Counted from the first letter of the stretch, positions 1 to 9,011 are shown. The stretch: DNA of 64,000 bases from DATLED01 sp963750255 (GCA_963750255.1 CAVVPZ010000008.1:62001-126000); one strand, 5' to 3'. Numbers and translations: made by a program. Notes: generated from the sequence alone by a model not told the origin.

Positions 1-1595
1 GTCGCCTAGACGGCGTCGGGGCGAGGGAGGTCGACGCCGACGGTCTCGTGGTCGCCCCGGGTTGGGTCGACGTGCACACCCACTACGACGGACAGGTGAC
101 GTGGGATCCCGAGGTGACGCCGTCGTCGTGGCACGGCGTCACGACGGTGGTCATGGGCAACTGCGGAGTCGGGTTCGCTCCGGTTCGGCGCGACGGCCAC
201 GACTTCCTGATCGAGTTGATGGAGGGCGTCGAGGACATCCCCGGTTCTGCGCTGCACGAGGGCATCGCGTGGGAGTGGGAGTCGTTCCCCGAGTACCTCG
301 ATGCCCTCGACGGGCAACCCCGCGTGCTCGACATCGCCGCGCAGGTTCCGCACGCCGCGCTGCGCGCCTACGTGATGGGGGATCGGGCCCACGAAGAACC
401 GAACGCGGACGAGATCGCCGAGATGGCTGCGCTGACGACCGAGGCCCTCCTCGCCGGCGCGGCCGGATTCACCACCTCGCGCACCCTTTTGCACCGGTCG
501 AAGCACGGCCTCGTCCCCGGCACCGGCGCCACCCCCGACGAGCTGTTGGCGCTCGGCGACGCCGTCGGCGCCGCCGGTCACGGCGTCTTCCAGCTGATCG
601 CCGACGGTGCTCCCGCTGGCGAAGCCGGCGTGTGGATGACCGAGATCGCCCGGCGGACGGGCGTCACGATCACCTATTCGCTGTCCCAGAGTCCGCCCGA
701 CTCTCTGGCCTACCGGTTCGCCCTCGAGGAGGCGGATCGGCACGCAAGCGAGGGACTCACGATCATCCCCCAAGTGCCGTGCCGCCCGACGGGCATGCTC
801 TTCGGGCTCCAGTCGTCGTTGCACCCGTTCATCACCCACCCCACCTACCGGCGACTGTCGTCGCTTCCGCTGGCGGAACGGGTTCGAGAGCTCGCTCGGC
901 CCGAGGTGAGATCTGCCCTGCTGTCCGAAGAACCCCAGACGGGTTCGCCGGTGGCCAAGGTGTTGATGTCGCGCTGGAAGCGGATCTTTCCCCTCGGCGA
1001 TCCGCCCGACTACGAGCCGTCGCCGTCGGCCTCGGTCGACGCCGTCGCCGGGCGCGAGGGGCGATCTCCCCAAGAGGTTGCACTCGACTGGCTGCTCGAG
1101 CGTGACGGGAAGGCGCTTCTGTTCGCGCCGCTGTCGTCCTATGAGGACACCAACCTCGACGCGGTCCGCGAGATGATGACCCACCCGCGGACCGTGCTCG
1201 GTCTCAGCGACGGCGGCGCACACTGCGGCCTGATCTGCGATGTCTCGATGCCGACGACGCTCCTCACGCATTGGGTGCGGGACCGCGAGCGCGGTGAACG
1301 GATCGATCTCGAAGCGGTCGTGCGGATGCAGACGGGCCGCACAGCCGAGGTCTACGGCTTCACTGATCGGGGGACGTTGACGGCCGGCAAGCGGGCCGAC
1401 GTCAACCTGATCGACCTCGATCACGTGGTACTCCACGCGCCCGAGATGGCCTTCGATCTGCCCGCCGGCGGTCGCCGCCTGATCCAGACGGCCGAGGGGT
1501 ACCGGGCCACGTTCGTCGCCGGCGAACAGACCTTTGACGATGGGAACGCCACGGGCGCACGACCCGGAGGTCTGGTGCGCTTTCCCCGGCCGTGA
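1..1595 (+). CDS. N-acyl-D-amino-acid deacylase-type amidohydrolase (5' partial)
   Basis: Metal-dependent amidohydrolase of the D-aminoacylase group (amidohydrolase 3), which hydrolyses N-acyl-D-amino acids or related amides in the cytoplasm. The frame is open from base 3 at the window edge, so the true start lies upstream. About 530 residues are visible, and the family usually has 530-580. Metal-binding HTH occurs in VDVHTHYDGQ near the visible N-terminus, followed by the family Cys in MGNCGVGFAP. A C-terminal GLSDGGAHC segment carries the late metal-site Asp. The final part, GTLTAGKRADVNLIDLD, is the typical amidohydrolase beta-sandwich return. The exact substrate cannot be read from sequence. 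The gene precedes citrate synthase by about 50 bases, but no functional link is apparent. Confidence 0.85.
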   Translation, partial: RLDGVGAREVDADGLVVAPGWVDVHTHYDGQVTWDPEVTPSSWHGVTTVVMGNCGVGFAPVRRDGHDFLIELMEGVEDIPGSALHEGIAWEWESFPEYLDALDGQPRVLDIAAQVPHAALRAYVMGDRAHEEPNADEIAEMAALTTEALLAGAAGFTTSRTLLHRSKHGLVPGTGATPDELLALGDAVGAAGHGVFQLIADGAPAGEAGVWMTEIARRTGVTITYSLSQSPPDSLAYRFALEEADRHASEGLTIIPQVPCRPTGMLFGLQSSLHPFITHPTYRRLSSLPLAERVRELARPEVRSALLSEEPQTGSPVAKVLMSRWKRIFPLGDPPDYEPSPSASVDAVAGREGRSPQEVALDWLLERDGKALLFAPLSSYEDTNLDAVREMMTHPRTVLGLSDGGAHCGLICDVSMPTTLLTHWVRDRERGERIDLEAVVRMQTGRTAEVYGFTDRGTLTAGKRADVNLIDLDHVVLHAPEMAFDLPAGGRRLIQTAEGYRATFVAGEQTFDDGNATGARPGGLVRFPRP

Positions 1596-1646
1596 TTCCG
1601 CCTGCCGGCCCCGGGCGAATAGGTACCGCCGGCGTCACTATCCTCG

Positions 1647-2924
1647 GTGAACGTGGCCGACACCCTCAGCATCACCGACAACCGCACCGGCGAGACGTTC
1701 GAGGTACCGATCGACAACGGTGGGGTGAACGCCGACGTCTGGCGCAAGAACCTGCCCGGGGTCTGGTTCTTCGATGAGGCGTTCATGGCTACTGCGGCCA
1801 CCGAGTCCGCCATCACCTACCTCGACGGCGATGCTGGCATCCTCCGCTATCGGGGATATCCCATCGAGCAGTTGGCCGAGAAGTCGACGTACCTCGAGGT
1901 CGCCTACCTCCTCATCCACGGAGAGCTCCCCAACAAGGAGCAGCAGGAGGAGTGGGTCAAGGACATCACCTATCACACGTTCATCCACGAGAACGTGCGA
2001 AAGCGTTTCCTCGAGGGCTTCCACTACGACGCCCACCCGATGGGCATGTTGGTGTCCGGCCTCGCGGCGTTGTCGACCTTCTATCCCGAGGCCAAGGAGA
2101 TCCACGACCCGGCCAGCCAGAAGAAGCAGATCGTCCGGCTGATCGCCAAGATGCCCACGCTGGCCGCCGCCTGCCACCGCTTCAGCGAGGGAATGCCGTT
2201 CGTCTACCCGGACAACTCGCTCGGGTTCACGGCCAACTTCCTCTCGATGATGTTCAAGATCGCCGAGCCCCGTTTCGACGCCAACCCGGCGCTGGCCCGG
2301 GCTCTCGATGTGCTGTTCATACTCCACGCCGACCACGAGCAGAACTGCGGCACGACGGCCATGCGCACCATCGCCTCGGCCCACTCCGATCCGTACTCGG
2401 CCGCCGCCGGCGCCGCCGCTGCGCTCTACGGACCCCGCCACGGCGGCGCCAACGAGCAGGTCATCAAAATGCTCACCGAGATCGGCTCGGTCGACCAGGT
2501 ACCCGCCTTCGTGAAGTCGGTCAAGGAGGGCACCGGCGGCCGCCTCCAGGGTTTCGGTCACCGCGTGTACAAGAACTTCGACCCGCGGGCCACGATCATC
2601 AAGCGCACCGCAGACGAGGTTTTCGAGATCACCGGACGCAACCCGCTGCTCGACATCGCGTTGAAGCTCGAGGAGACGGCGCTTTCCGACGACTACTTCA
2701 TCAGCCGCAAGCTGTACCCCAACGTCGACTTCTACTCGGGGCTCATCTACCAGGCCCTGAACTTCCCGATCGAGATGTTCACCGTCCTCTTCGCCATCCC
2801 CCGCATGGCCGGGTGGCTGGCCCACTGGAAGGAACTGCTCGAGCAGGACCAGCGCATCACCCGTCCCCGCCAGCTCTACATCGGTGCAGACGAGCGCGAG
2901 TACTTGCCCTTGGCGCAGCGCTAG
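1647..2924 (+). CDS. gltA: Citrate synthase
   Basis: Condenses acetyl-CoA and oxaloacetate to citrate, the entry step of the TCA cycle, in the cytosol. The 425-residue length matches type II (GltA) enzymes. The catalytic residues are all present: His in ADHEQNCGTT (about residue 230), His in GFGHRVYKNF (about 305) and Asp in PNVDFYSG (about 360). The N-terminal region with GGVNADVWRKNLPGVWFFD is a short variant of the type II N-terminal domain. GTG at 1647 was chosen. A second GTG lies two codons downstream (1653) and is equally possible. The sigma-factor gene follows after 20 bases on the same strand. Confidence 0.95.
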   Translation: MNVADTLSITDNRTGETFEVPIDNGGVNADVWRKNLPGVWFFDEAFMATAATESAITYLDGDAGILRYRGYPIEQLAEKSTYLEVAYLLIHGELPNKEQQEEWVKDITYHTFIHENVRKRFLEGFHYDAHPMGMLVSGLAALSTFYPEAKEIHDPASQKKQIVRLIAKMPTLAAACHRFSEGMPFVYPDNSLGFTANFLSMMFKIAEPRFDANPALARALDVLFILHADHEQNCGTTAMRTIASAHSDPYSAAAGAAAALYGPRHGGANEQVIKMLTEIGSVDQVPAFVKSVKEGTGGRLQGFGHRVYKNFDPRATIIKRTADEVFEITGRNPLLDIALKLEETALSDDYFISRKLYPNVDFYSGLIYQALNFPIEMFTVLFAIPRMAGWLAHWKELLEQDQRITRPRQLYIGADEREYLPLAQR

Positions 2925-2944
2925 CGGCGGGTACGGTCGGCGCC

Positions 2945-3433
2945 TTGCCCGACCGCCCCCAGCCCGCAGCCTTGTATCGCTCGCTGGCCCCTGCCGTGCT
3001 CGGCTACCTCCGGGCCCAACGCGTCCCCGATCCCGATGATGTCCTCGGTGAGGTCTTCCTCCACGTGGCACGCGACATCAAGAGGTTCTCGGGCGACGAC
3101 GCCGCTGCCCGACGGTGGGTCTTCTCCATCGCCCACAACCGAGCCATCGACGCGCACCGTCGCCTCGGGCGCGACCGCACGACGCCGACGGCCGATGTTC
3201 CCGAGATGGTGGCCGCCGACGAGCCGCCGCCGTCGAGCATCGATCCCGAACTCGAAGCCGCGCTCGCGGCGCTGACGGCCGACCAGCGCGAGGTCCTGGT
3301 GCTTCGATTCGTGGCCGACCTGTCCCTCGAGGACGTGGCCCGGATCACCAAGCGCAAGGTGGGTGGGGTGAAGGCCCTGCAACATCGAGGCCTGGAGAAT
3401 CTTCGCCGAGCCATATCCCCGCGTGCGTCCTGA
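2945..3433 (+). CDS. ECF-type RNA polymerase sigma factor
   Basis: Sigma-70 family factor of the ECF class, about 162 residues, expected to direct RNA polymerase to a small regulon. Region 2 is visible as DPDDVLGEVFLHVARDIKRF followed by RRWVFSIAHNRAIDAHRR. Region 4 follows with LTADQREVLVLRFVADLSLE and the helix-turn-helix segment ITKRKVGGVKALQHRGLENL. The only reasonable start in frame is TTG at 2945, just after citrate synthase. The next gene starts 13 bases downstream and encodes a single-span membrane protein, which suggests a sigma/anti-sigma-like pair. The regulon is unknown. Confidence 0.85.
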   Translation: MPDRPQPAALYRSLAPAVLGYLRAQRVPDPDDVLGEVFLHVARDIKRFSGDDAAARRWVFSIAHNRAIDAHRRLGRDRTTPTADVPEMVAADEPPPSSIDPELEAALAALTADQREVLVLRFVADLSLEDVARITKRKVGGVKALQHRGLENLRRAISPRAS

Positions 3434-3446
3434 GCGCTCACCAGAC

Positions 3447-4316
3447 GTGACCGACGAACTTGATCCCATCGTCTCCCGGCTCCGAGCCCTCGGCCGCCGG
3501 CCCGTCGAACCGGCCCTCCAGAGCGACCACTTGACCCGTATGGCGGCGACGTCGGCCACCCCTGCTGGCTTCCGATCGGCATTCGGTACCCGAGTCAAGA
3601 TCGGGGTCGGCGTGCTGGCAGGGTTCTTGATCGGGGCCACTGGCCTGACGACGGCAGGAGCGATGGGCCCCTTGCAGCCGGTTGCCGCCAACGTGGTCGA
3701 GGCGACCACGCCGTTGAGCAACCTCCCTCAGAGCGCGAGCACGAAAGCCAAGGGGCACGCAGCCGACGACGGCTCCCACGACGACGTGGCGGGCGAGTCG
3801 AAGCTTCCGGACGGCAGCATCGGGACACAGCGGGTCTGGAAGGACTGCGTTCCTGGGTCTGACGGCCTCTTCGCCGGCAATCGGGGCCGGTACCTCAAGC
3901 AGGAGCGGGCCAAGGGTGCAGATGCATTGGCTGCGGCGAAGGCGAGCGACTGTGGCAAGCCCGTGGATACGGCCGCCGATCCAGCGTCCGAGCACTCGAC
4001 GGAGCCGCCGGAGGCCGAGGGCGACGATGATCACCGCCCCGCGGATGCCGGGAAGCCCGCCAACTCCGGCAAGTCGGATGACCGCCGGTCGGACGACGGC
4101 GAGTCGGACTCGGACAGGGCCAAGAGGGACAACCCGAAGAAGGAAGAAGCCAAGACCGACAAGGGCGACGCCAAGGCCGACGACGGCGCCGACGAGGTCG
4201 AGTCCGATCATCACGATGACAGTCACGCCGGTGACGCCGCCCGCACGAGCGGGAGCGACGATGAAAATCGGTCCGGTCGACGGTCGAGCACCACGGGGTC
4301 GACCAAGGACGTCTGA
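3447..4316 (+). CDS. Single-span membrane protein with acidic low-complexity tail (possible anti-sigma partner)
   Basis: No recognised family. From GTG at 3447 it is 289 residues. The first 45 residues are soluble, then one hydrophobic segment (GVGVLAGFLIGATGL, about residues 46-66), then a longer C-terminal part. The middle holds two cysteines, in RVWKDCVPGSDG and AAKASDCGKP. The last 120 residues are rich in Asp, Glu, Lys and Ser. Its position 13 bases after an ECF sigma gene and its short N-terminal cytosolic domain fit an anti-sigma role, but no zinc-binding anti-sigma motif is visible. That role is inferred from context only. The tail gives unusual long open frames on the opposite strand, which are not genes. 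Confidence 0.65.
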   Translation: MTDELDPIVSRLRALGRRPVEPALQSDHLTRMAATSATPAGFRSAFGTRVKIGVGVLAGFLIGATGLTTAGAMGPLQPVAANVVEATTPLSNLPQSASTKAKGHAADDGSHDDVAGESKLPDGSIGTQRVWKDCVPGSDGLFAGNRGRYLKQERAKGADALAAAKASDCGKPVDTAADPASEHSTEPPEAEGDDDHRPADAGKPANSGKSDDRRSDDGESDSDRAKRDNPKKEEAKTDKGDAKADDGADEVESDHHDDSHAGDAARTSGSDDENRSGRRSSTTGSTKDV

Positions 4317-4416
4317 TCGCCGCGTTGTCGTGGCTGTTCCGGTCGTGAATTGACGTCGTTGCGGCTGAAACGGCGACCGGAGCGGCCACCCCAACGACGG
4401 GGGTTAGGGTCGCTCG

Positions 4417-4926
4417 GTGGACATCCGCCCCGAGATCCGGGCCGACGAGAAGGCAATCGGCGCTGTCCACCGGGCCGCGTTCGGCCAAGACGACGAGGCC
4501 GAGTTCGTGGTGCGGCTCCGCGACACCAAGGGCTACGTGGCCGAACTTTCGCTGGTCGCGGTGCAGGGCGGCACCGTCGTCGGGCACCTGATGCTCACCG
4601 GGGTTGCCGTGGTGCCCGATGCCCCTGATGGCCCCGTCGTCCAAGTGTTGTCGTTGGCCCCGCTGGGGGTCGTGCCGGCCAAGCAGAACACCGGGGTCGG
4701 GTCACGACTCGTCGATGTCGCGCTCCGCCGGGCGTCGGTTCGACCTGAGCCGCTCGTCGTCGTGCTCGGCCACCCCGACTACTACCCCCGGTTCGGTTTT
4801 CGGCCCGCCTCGCAACTTGGTCTTCGTTGCGGTCTCGGTGACGTCGAGGACGAAGCGTTCATGGCCCGCCGCCTACCGGGATTCCGCCCCGTACCGCCCG
4901 GGGTCGTCCGTTACGAAGCCTGGTAG
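4417..4926 (+). CDS. GNAT family N-acetyltransferase (YhbS-like)
   Basis: Acetyl-CoA-dependent N-acetyltransferase of the GNAT superfamily, 169 residues, probably cytosolic. The N-terminal IRPEIRADEKAIGAVHRAAF helix-strand unit, the central VQVLSLAPLGVVPAKQNTGV acetyl-CoA loop region and the conserved LGHPDYYPRFGF segment are typical of the YhbS/COG3153 group. The substrate is not predictable. GTG at 4417 is the start. Its 3' end overlaps the stop region of the convergent lytic transglycosylase gene by 16 bases. Confidence 0.85.
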   Translation: MDIRPEIRADEKAIGAVHRAAFGQDDEAEFVVRLRDTKGYVAELSLVAVQGGTVVGHLMLTGVAVVPDAPDGPVVQVLSLAPLGVVPAKQNTGVGSRLVDVALRRASVRPEPLVVVLGHPDYYPRFGFRPASQLGLRCGLGDVEDEAFMARRLPGFRPVPPGVVRYEAW

Positions 4927-5900
4927 CCCTCGGGCAACCAGATGTCGCCGGCCGTCGTCACGTAGTACACCTGCCACGAGTGGTAGCCGGCGAAGGCCCG
5001 TTCGTCGGCCCTCATGCGATCGCCGTAGGCGAGGACGGCGTCGACGTAGCGGTAGTCGTGGTTGTAGTTCCACACCGCCTTGCGCATGTCCTCGGGTGCA
5101 CCGTTGCGCTTGAGGTAGCGAGCGGCGGCGGCGATGGCGTCCTTGTTGGAGTTGATGTCGCCGCCGTTGCCGTACGCCGCCCACGTGGCCGGAAGGAACT
5201 GCATGGGTCCCTGGGCGTTGGCCTCGCTATTGCCCCGGATACGCCCCATGCGGGTCTCGACGAGATGGATGGCGGCGAGGTCGTACCACGGGACGCCGAA
5301 GTCGGTCTCGGCCGCCTTGTAGTAGCCGAGCAGTTCTTCGGTCGGCGCCGGAGCCACGATGTGCCAAGGGGGCAGCGACGTCTTGGGCTGTTTGATCATC
5401 GAGCGCAACTTCGCACCAGCCGTCACGTTGACGTCGGCCACGGCTCTCAGGTCGGGCGACAACAGGGCATAGGTGGCCGCTTGTCGCGACGGGTCGTTGA
5501 CGAGTGCCCGGTAGGCGACCTGCTGGATGTGGCCCTGTCGTTGGATCTCGGCTTCGGGGGTCGACGGATCAGCCAGCGCCGCTTCGGATGATCGGATCTG
5601 GGACGCGAGGCCTGCGGCGTCGCCGGCGGCCACCGGCTCGCCCGGTCGGGGGATGCTGGGGAGCGGACTCGTAGCCGGGTTGCCCGGCGGGAGGGTCGTC
5701 GCCGTCACCGTCGTGGTCGGGCCAGCGCTGGTGGTGGGGGCGGCGGTCGTCGTCGGCAGTGACGTCGTGGTCGTCGTGGTGGCCGAGAGCGCGCGGCGAT
5801 GGTCGCGGCCGGCGAGGAGTCCACGGGTCACGCCGAAGCCGAGCAGCGGCACGGCGACAAGCGCGCCGGCAAGGACGATGCGGCGGCGGTTCACGGGCAC
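4911..5900 (-). CDS. Lytic murein transglycosylase (SLT domain), secreted
   Basis: Probable peptidoglycan-cleaving lytic transglycosylase, 329 residues, acting outside the membrane. The N-terminus is a signal/anchor (RRRIVLAGALVAVPLLGFGV) followed by a Thr/Pro-rich linker of about 45 residues. The C-terminal half carries the SLT lysozyme-like domain: LAAIHLVETRMGRI with the catalytic Glu, then NAQGPMQFLPATWAAYG, the family's second signature, and a YNHDYRYVDAVLAY tail. It is the last gene of a minus-strand run with the sugar dehydrogenase and TesB genes, starting 5 bases after the dehydrogenase stop. Tail-to-tail overlap with the GNAT gene is 16 bases. Confidence 0.88.
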   Translation of the reverse strand: MPVNRRRIVLAGALVAVPLLGFGVTRGLLAGRDHRRALSATTTTTTSLPTTTAAPTTSAGPTTTVTATTLPPGNPATSPLPSIPRPGEPVAAGDAAGLASQIRSSEAALADPSTPEAEIQRQGHIQQVAYRALVNDPSRQAATYALLSPDLRAVADVNVTAGAKLRSMIKQPKTSLPPWHIVAPAPTEELLGYYKAAETDFGVPWYDLAAIHLVETRMGRIRGNSEANAQGPMQFLPATWAAYGNGGDINSNKDAIAAAARYLKRNGAPEDMRKAVWNYNHDYRYVDAVLAYGDRMRADERAFAGYHSWQVYYVTTAGDIWLPEGYQAS

Positions 5901-5905
5901 TCAGG

Positions 5906-6937
5906 CTAGGGGGCGAGCCGGACGATGCGGTCGTCGCCGGCTGCAGGGTTGCCCCGCGTGTCCTTATTTGACGTCCCGAGGTACAGCGCGCCATCGGGTC
6001 CGACGGCGATGCTCCGGAGCCGGCCGAACCGATTGTCGTAGAGCACCTCTTGGCTGTCGACCGAGCCGTCGGCGGCGAACGTGAGCCGGCGCACGTCGCG
6101 CTCTTTCAGGGTGGTGAAGAGCAGCGACCCCTTCCACTGCGGGATCAGGTCGGACTCGTAGACCACGCATCCGGCGGGAGCGATCGTCGGCGTCCAGTTC
6201 TCGATGCCGTTGCCCGTCGTGTCGGGCCAGCCGTAGTCCTTGCCCTTGACGATCACGTTGACCTCGTCGCCGCGGTCGGGGCCGTGCTCGGTCGAGAGGA
6301 AGCGCCCGGCGTCCTCCCGACACAGCCCCTGGGGATTGCGGTGGCCCGAGGTGAACACCGTGGCGCCCCCCTTCTCGGGGTCGATGGCGAGGATCTTGCC
6401 GTTCAGCGACGACCGGTCGGGGGGCAGGCTCGTGTCGCCCGCGTCACCCGTGCCGGCATAGAGCGTGCCGTCGGGGCCGAAGCGCAGCCGCCCGCCGTTG
6501 TGGATGCCTGCTTTCCTGATGCCGTCGACGAGCACCACCGGGGTCGCATCGAGGGTGTCGAGACGGATGATCCGGTTGTCGTCCCGGGTCGACATCATGA
6601 GGAAGAAGCGGTCGTTGGCATCGATGGCCAGACCCATGAGTCCGCCCTCGCCCTGCTCGACGACACCGGGGATGTCGCGGCCCGGTCCGCCGACTTGTTG
6701 GAGTCGCCCGCCTCGCTGTGTGAACCACAGGTTGTGCTTGGAGTCGAAGGCAAGGTCCCAAACCGTGTCGAGCCCCGTGGCAACGTCGGTCACTTGGACC
6801 AGAGGACCCCCGTCGGGTTCGCCACCGGCCGTCGCCGACGTCGTCGTCGTGCCGGCGCTGTCGACGTCTGGCGAGGCATTGCGCCCGCAGGCGGCCAACA
6901 ACGACAGGGAGACGAGCAGAGGGACCAGGCGTCGCAC
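5906..6937 (-). CDS. PQQ-dependent sugar dehydrogenase family lipoprotein
   Basis: Glucose/sorbosone dehydrogenase family beta-propeller protein, 343 residues, predicted to sit outside the cytoplasmic membrane as a lipoprotein. The lipobox is LSLLAACGRN at the N-terminus, followed by a short Ser/Thr linker. Propeller signatures are WDLAFDSKHNLWFTQRGG, GLMGLAIDANDRFFLM, GIHNGGRLRFGPDGTLYAGT, SGHRNPQGL and EHGPDRGDEVNVI. Members oxidise aldose sugars using PQQ, but many environmental members have no known substrate. GTG at 6937 places the lipobox correctly. It lies 22 bases after tesB on the same strand. Confidence 0.88.
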   Translation of the reverse strand: MRRLVPLLVSLSLLAACGRNASPDVDSAGTTTTSATAGGEPDGGPLVQVTDVATGLDTVWDLAFDSKHNLWFTQRGGRLQQVGGPGRDIPGVVEQGEGGLMGLAIDANDRFFLMMSTRDDNRIIRLDTLDATPVVLVDGIRKAGIHNGGRLRFGPDGTLYAGTGDAGDTSLPPDRSSLNGKILAIDPEKGGATVFTSGHRNPQGLCREDAGRFLSTEHGPDRGDEVNVIVKGKDYGWPDTTGNGIENWTPTIAPAGCVVYESDLIPQWKGSLLFTTLKERDVRRLTFAADGSVDSQEVLYDNRFGRLRSIAVGPDGALYLGTSNKDTRGNPAAGDDRIVRLAP

Positions 6938-6959
6938 CCGGTCGAGGATAGGGGTGGGC

Positions 6960-7811
6960 TCAGCCCTTGACCTGTCGGACGAGTCCCTCTTGCACCACCG
7001 AGATGGCGAGCGCTCCGTCGGACCGGTAGATGGCGCCCTGCGCGAGCCCCCGCGCCCCCGATGCCGAGGGCGAGGCCTGGTCATAGAGGAACCACTCATC
7101 GGCCCGAAAGTCGCGGTGGAACCACATCGCATGATCGAGCGACGCCATCATCAGACCGCCGAACATCACCCCTCGGTGTGGGAGCAGGATCGAGTCGAGC
7201 AGCGTCATGTCGGACGCATACGCCACGACGCACGCGTGCAGCATCGGGTCGTCGGGCAGTCGCCCATCGGCCCGCATCCACACCTGCTGGCGAGGATCGC
7301 GTGACGGGATGTCGGGCGTACGCCACGGCTCTTGCACGTAGCGAGTGTCGATCGGGCGTGGACGGGTGAACCACTCAGGAATCGCGTCGCCCATCGCCTT
7401 CATCCGGTCCTGCCACGACGGGAGGTCGTCGGGTCCGGCGACGGCGGGCATCGGGTCGTGATGGTCGAAGCCCTCCTCTTGGACGTGGAACGAGGCCGAG
7501 AGGTGGAAGATGGCTTTCCCGTGTTGGATGGCCACGACCCGGCGAGTGGTGAACGAGCGACCGTCGCGGATCCGGTCGACTTCATAGAGGATCGGGATGT
7601 TGGGATCGCCTGGGCGAAGGAAGTAGGCGTGCAACGAATGGACCCGACGGTCGGCCTCGACGGTGCGCCCAGCGGCGACGAGTGCCTGCCCTGCGACTTG
7701 CCCGCCGAAGACCCGTTGGCGCTCCTCGTCGGGGCTCACTCCCCGGAAGATGTTGACCTCGATCGGCTCGAGGTCGAGCAGGTCGAGGAGTCCGTCGAGC
7801 GCATCAGCCAT
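6960..7811 (-). CDS. tesB: Acyl-CoA thioesterase II
   Basis: Double-hotdog thioesterase that hydrolyses medium and long acyl-CoA to free fatty acid and CoA. The 283-residue length is standard. Family markers are RVFGGQVAGQALVAAGRTV near residue 35, HSLHAYFLRPGD, and a C-terminal hotdog with SLDHAMWFHRDFRADEWFLY and GLAQGAIYRSDG. Start ATG at 7811 is 24 bases from the divergent GH1 gene start, so both promoters must be packed into or around this short gap. First gene of the minus-strand run tesB, sugar dehydrogenase, transglycosylase. Confidence 0.92.
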   Translation of the reverse strand: MADALDGLLDLLDLEPIEVNIFRGVSPDEERQRVFGGQVAGQALVAAGRTVEADRRVHSLHAYFLRPGDPNIPILYEVDRIRDGRSFTTRRVVAIQHGKAIFHLSASFHVQEEGFDHHDPMPAVAGPDDLPSWQDRMKAMGDAIPEWFTRPRPIDTRYVQEPWRTPDIPSRDPRQQVWMRADGRLPDDPMLHACVVAYASDMTLLDSILLPHRGVMFGGLMMASLDHAMWFHRDFRADEWFLYDQASPSASGARGLAQGAIYRSDGALAISVVQEGLVRQVKG

Positions 7812-7835
7812 GCCGGGATCCTAAGGTCGAACCTC

Positions 7836-9011
7836 ATGGCTTCCATCCAGTTCCCCGACGGGTTCCTGTGGGGCACGGCCACCGCCGCCCACCAAGTCGA
7901 GGGAGGCAATTGGAACAACGACTGGTGGGCGTGGGAGCACGATCCGACCAGCGGCTGTGTCGAACCGAGCGCCGACGCCATCGACCACTACCACCGCTAT
8001 GCCGAGGACATCGCCTTGCTCGCCGAACTCGGCTTCGGGACGTATCGGTTCTCGCTCGAGTGGAGCCGGATCGAGCCGGAGGACGGCGAGTTCTCGACCG
8101 CAGCGCTGGATCACTACCGGCGGATGTGCGAGGCGTGCCTCGACAACGGCATCACGCCGATCGTCACGTACCACCACTTCACCTCGCCCCGATGGGTCAG
8201 CCACCTCGGCGGGTGGGAAGAGCCCGACACCGCCGACCGGTTCGCCAGGTTCTGCGGGCGCGCCACCGAGCACCTTGGTGACCTCATCGGCTGGGGATGC
8301 ACGCTCAACGAGCCCAACATCGTGGCCATGCTGGGCTACCTCGCCGGCGCGTTCCCTCCCGGGCGGCGCGATCCGGCGCTGCGGCGCTCGGTCAACGACA
8401 TCTTCATCGACGCCCATGCGAAGGCCGTCGCCGCCATCAAGGCCGGTCCGGGCGATTTCCCGGTCGGGATGACGCTGGCCATGAGCGACTACCAGGCCGT
8501 CGACGGCGGCGAAGCCAAGCTGGCCCAGATTCGCCGCAGCATGGTCGACGTTTACCTCGAGGCCGCACGGGGCGACGACTTCGTCGGCGTGCAGACCTAC
8601 TCGCGAGACCGCGTCGGCCCTGAGGGCATCATCCCGCCGCCGGAGGGCGCCGAGGTCACGCTGATGGGCTACGAGTTCTATCCCGAGGCCCTCGACCACA
8701 CGATCCGCTACGCCTATGAGGTCACCGACGGCACGCCCATCCTCGTGACCGAGAACGGCATCGGGACGGCCGACGACACCCGCCGAGTCGAGTACTACCG
8801 CCGGGCTCTGGCTGGCGTGCGGTCGTGCCTCGATGACGGCATCGACGTCCGGGGCTACACCGCCTGGTCGGCGTTCGACAACTTCGAATGGGCGCTCGGC
8901 TACCGGCCCACGTTCGGTCTCATCGCTGTCGACCGCGCAACCCAGGTCCGAACGCCCAAGCCCAGTGCCTACCTGTTGGGCGAGGTGTCGCGGACCAATT
9001 CGTTGGCCTGA
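7836..9011 (+). CDS. Glycoside hydrolase family 1 (beta-glucosidase-like)
   Basis: Retaining beta-glycosidase with a TIM barrel, 391 residues, a little shorter than the usual 440-480. The N-terminal signature FPDGFLWGTATAAHQVEGG is intact. The acid/base Glu lies in CTLNEPNI and the nucleophile Glu in ILVTENGIG. GYTAWSAFDNFEWALGYRPT near the end is the conserved GH1 C-terminal motif. Start ATG at 7836 is supported by this N-terminal motif, although the frame is open further upstream. No signal peptide, so it probably acts on imported oligosaccharides or glycosides. The 3' end overlaps the Lnt gene by 43 bases, an unusually long convergent overlap. Confidence 0.92.
   Translation: MASIQFPDGFLWGTATAAHQVEGGNWNNDWWAWEHDPTSGCVEPSADAIDHYHRYAEDIALLAELGFGTYRFSLEWSRIEPEDGEFSTAALDHYRRMCEACLDNGITPIVTYHHFTSPRWVSHLGGWEEPDTADRFARFCGRATEHLGDLIGWGCTLNEPNIVAMLGYLAGAFPPGRRDPALRRSVNDIFIDAHAKAVAAIKAGPGDFPVGMTLAMSDYQAVDGGEAKLAQIRRSMVDVYLEAARGDDFVGVQTYSRDRVGPEGIIPPPEGAEVTLMGYEFYPEALDHTIRYAYEVTDGTPILVTENGIGTADDTRRVEYYRRALAGVRSCLDDGIDVRGYTAWSAFDNFEWALGYRPTFGLIAVDRATQVRTPKPSAYLLGEVSRTNSLA

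Noticed and set aside
1638..3071. Long minus-strand open frame across citrate synthase
   Set aside because: Antisense of a well-conserved gene in high-GC DNA; the translation is low-complexity and has no known domain.
3438..4394. Long open frame antisense to the acidic membrane protein (318 residues)
   Set aside because: Shadow of the D/K/S-rich codons; no start context, composition or family match on the minus strand.
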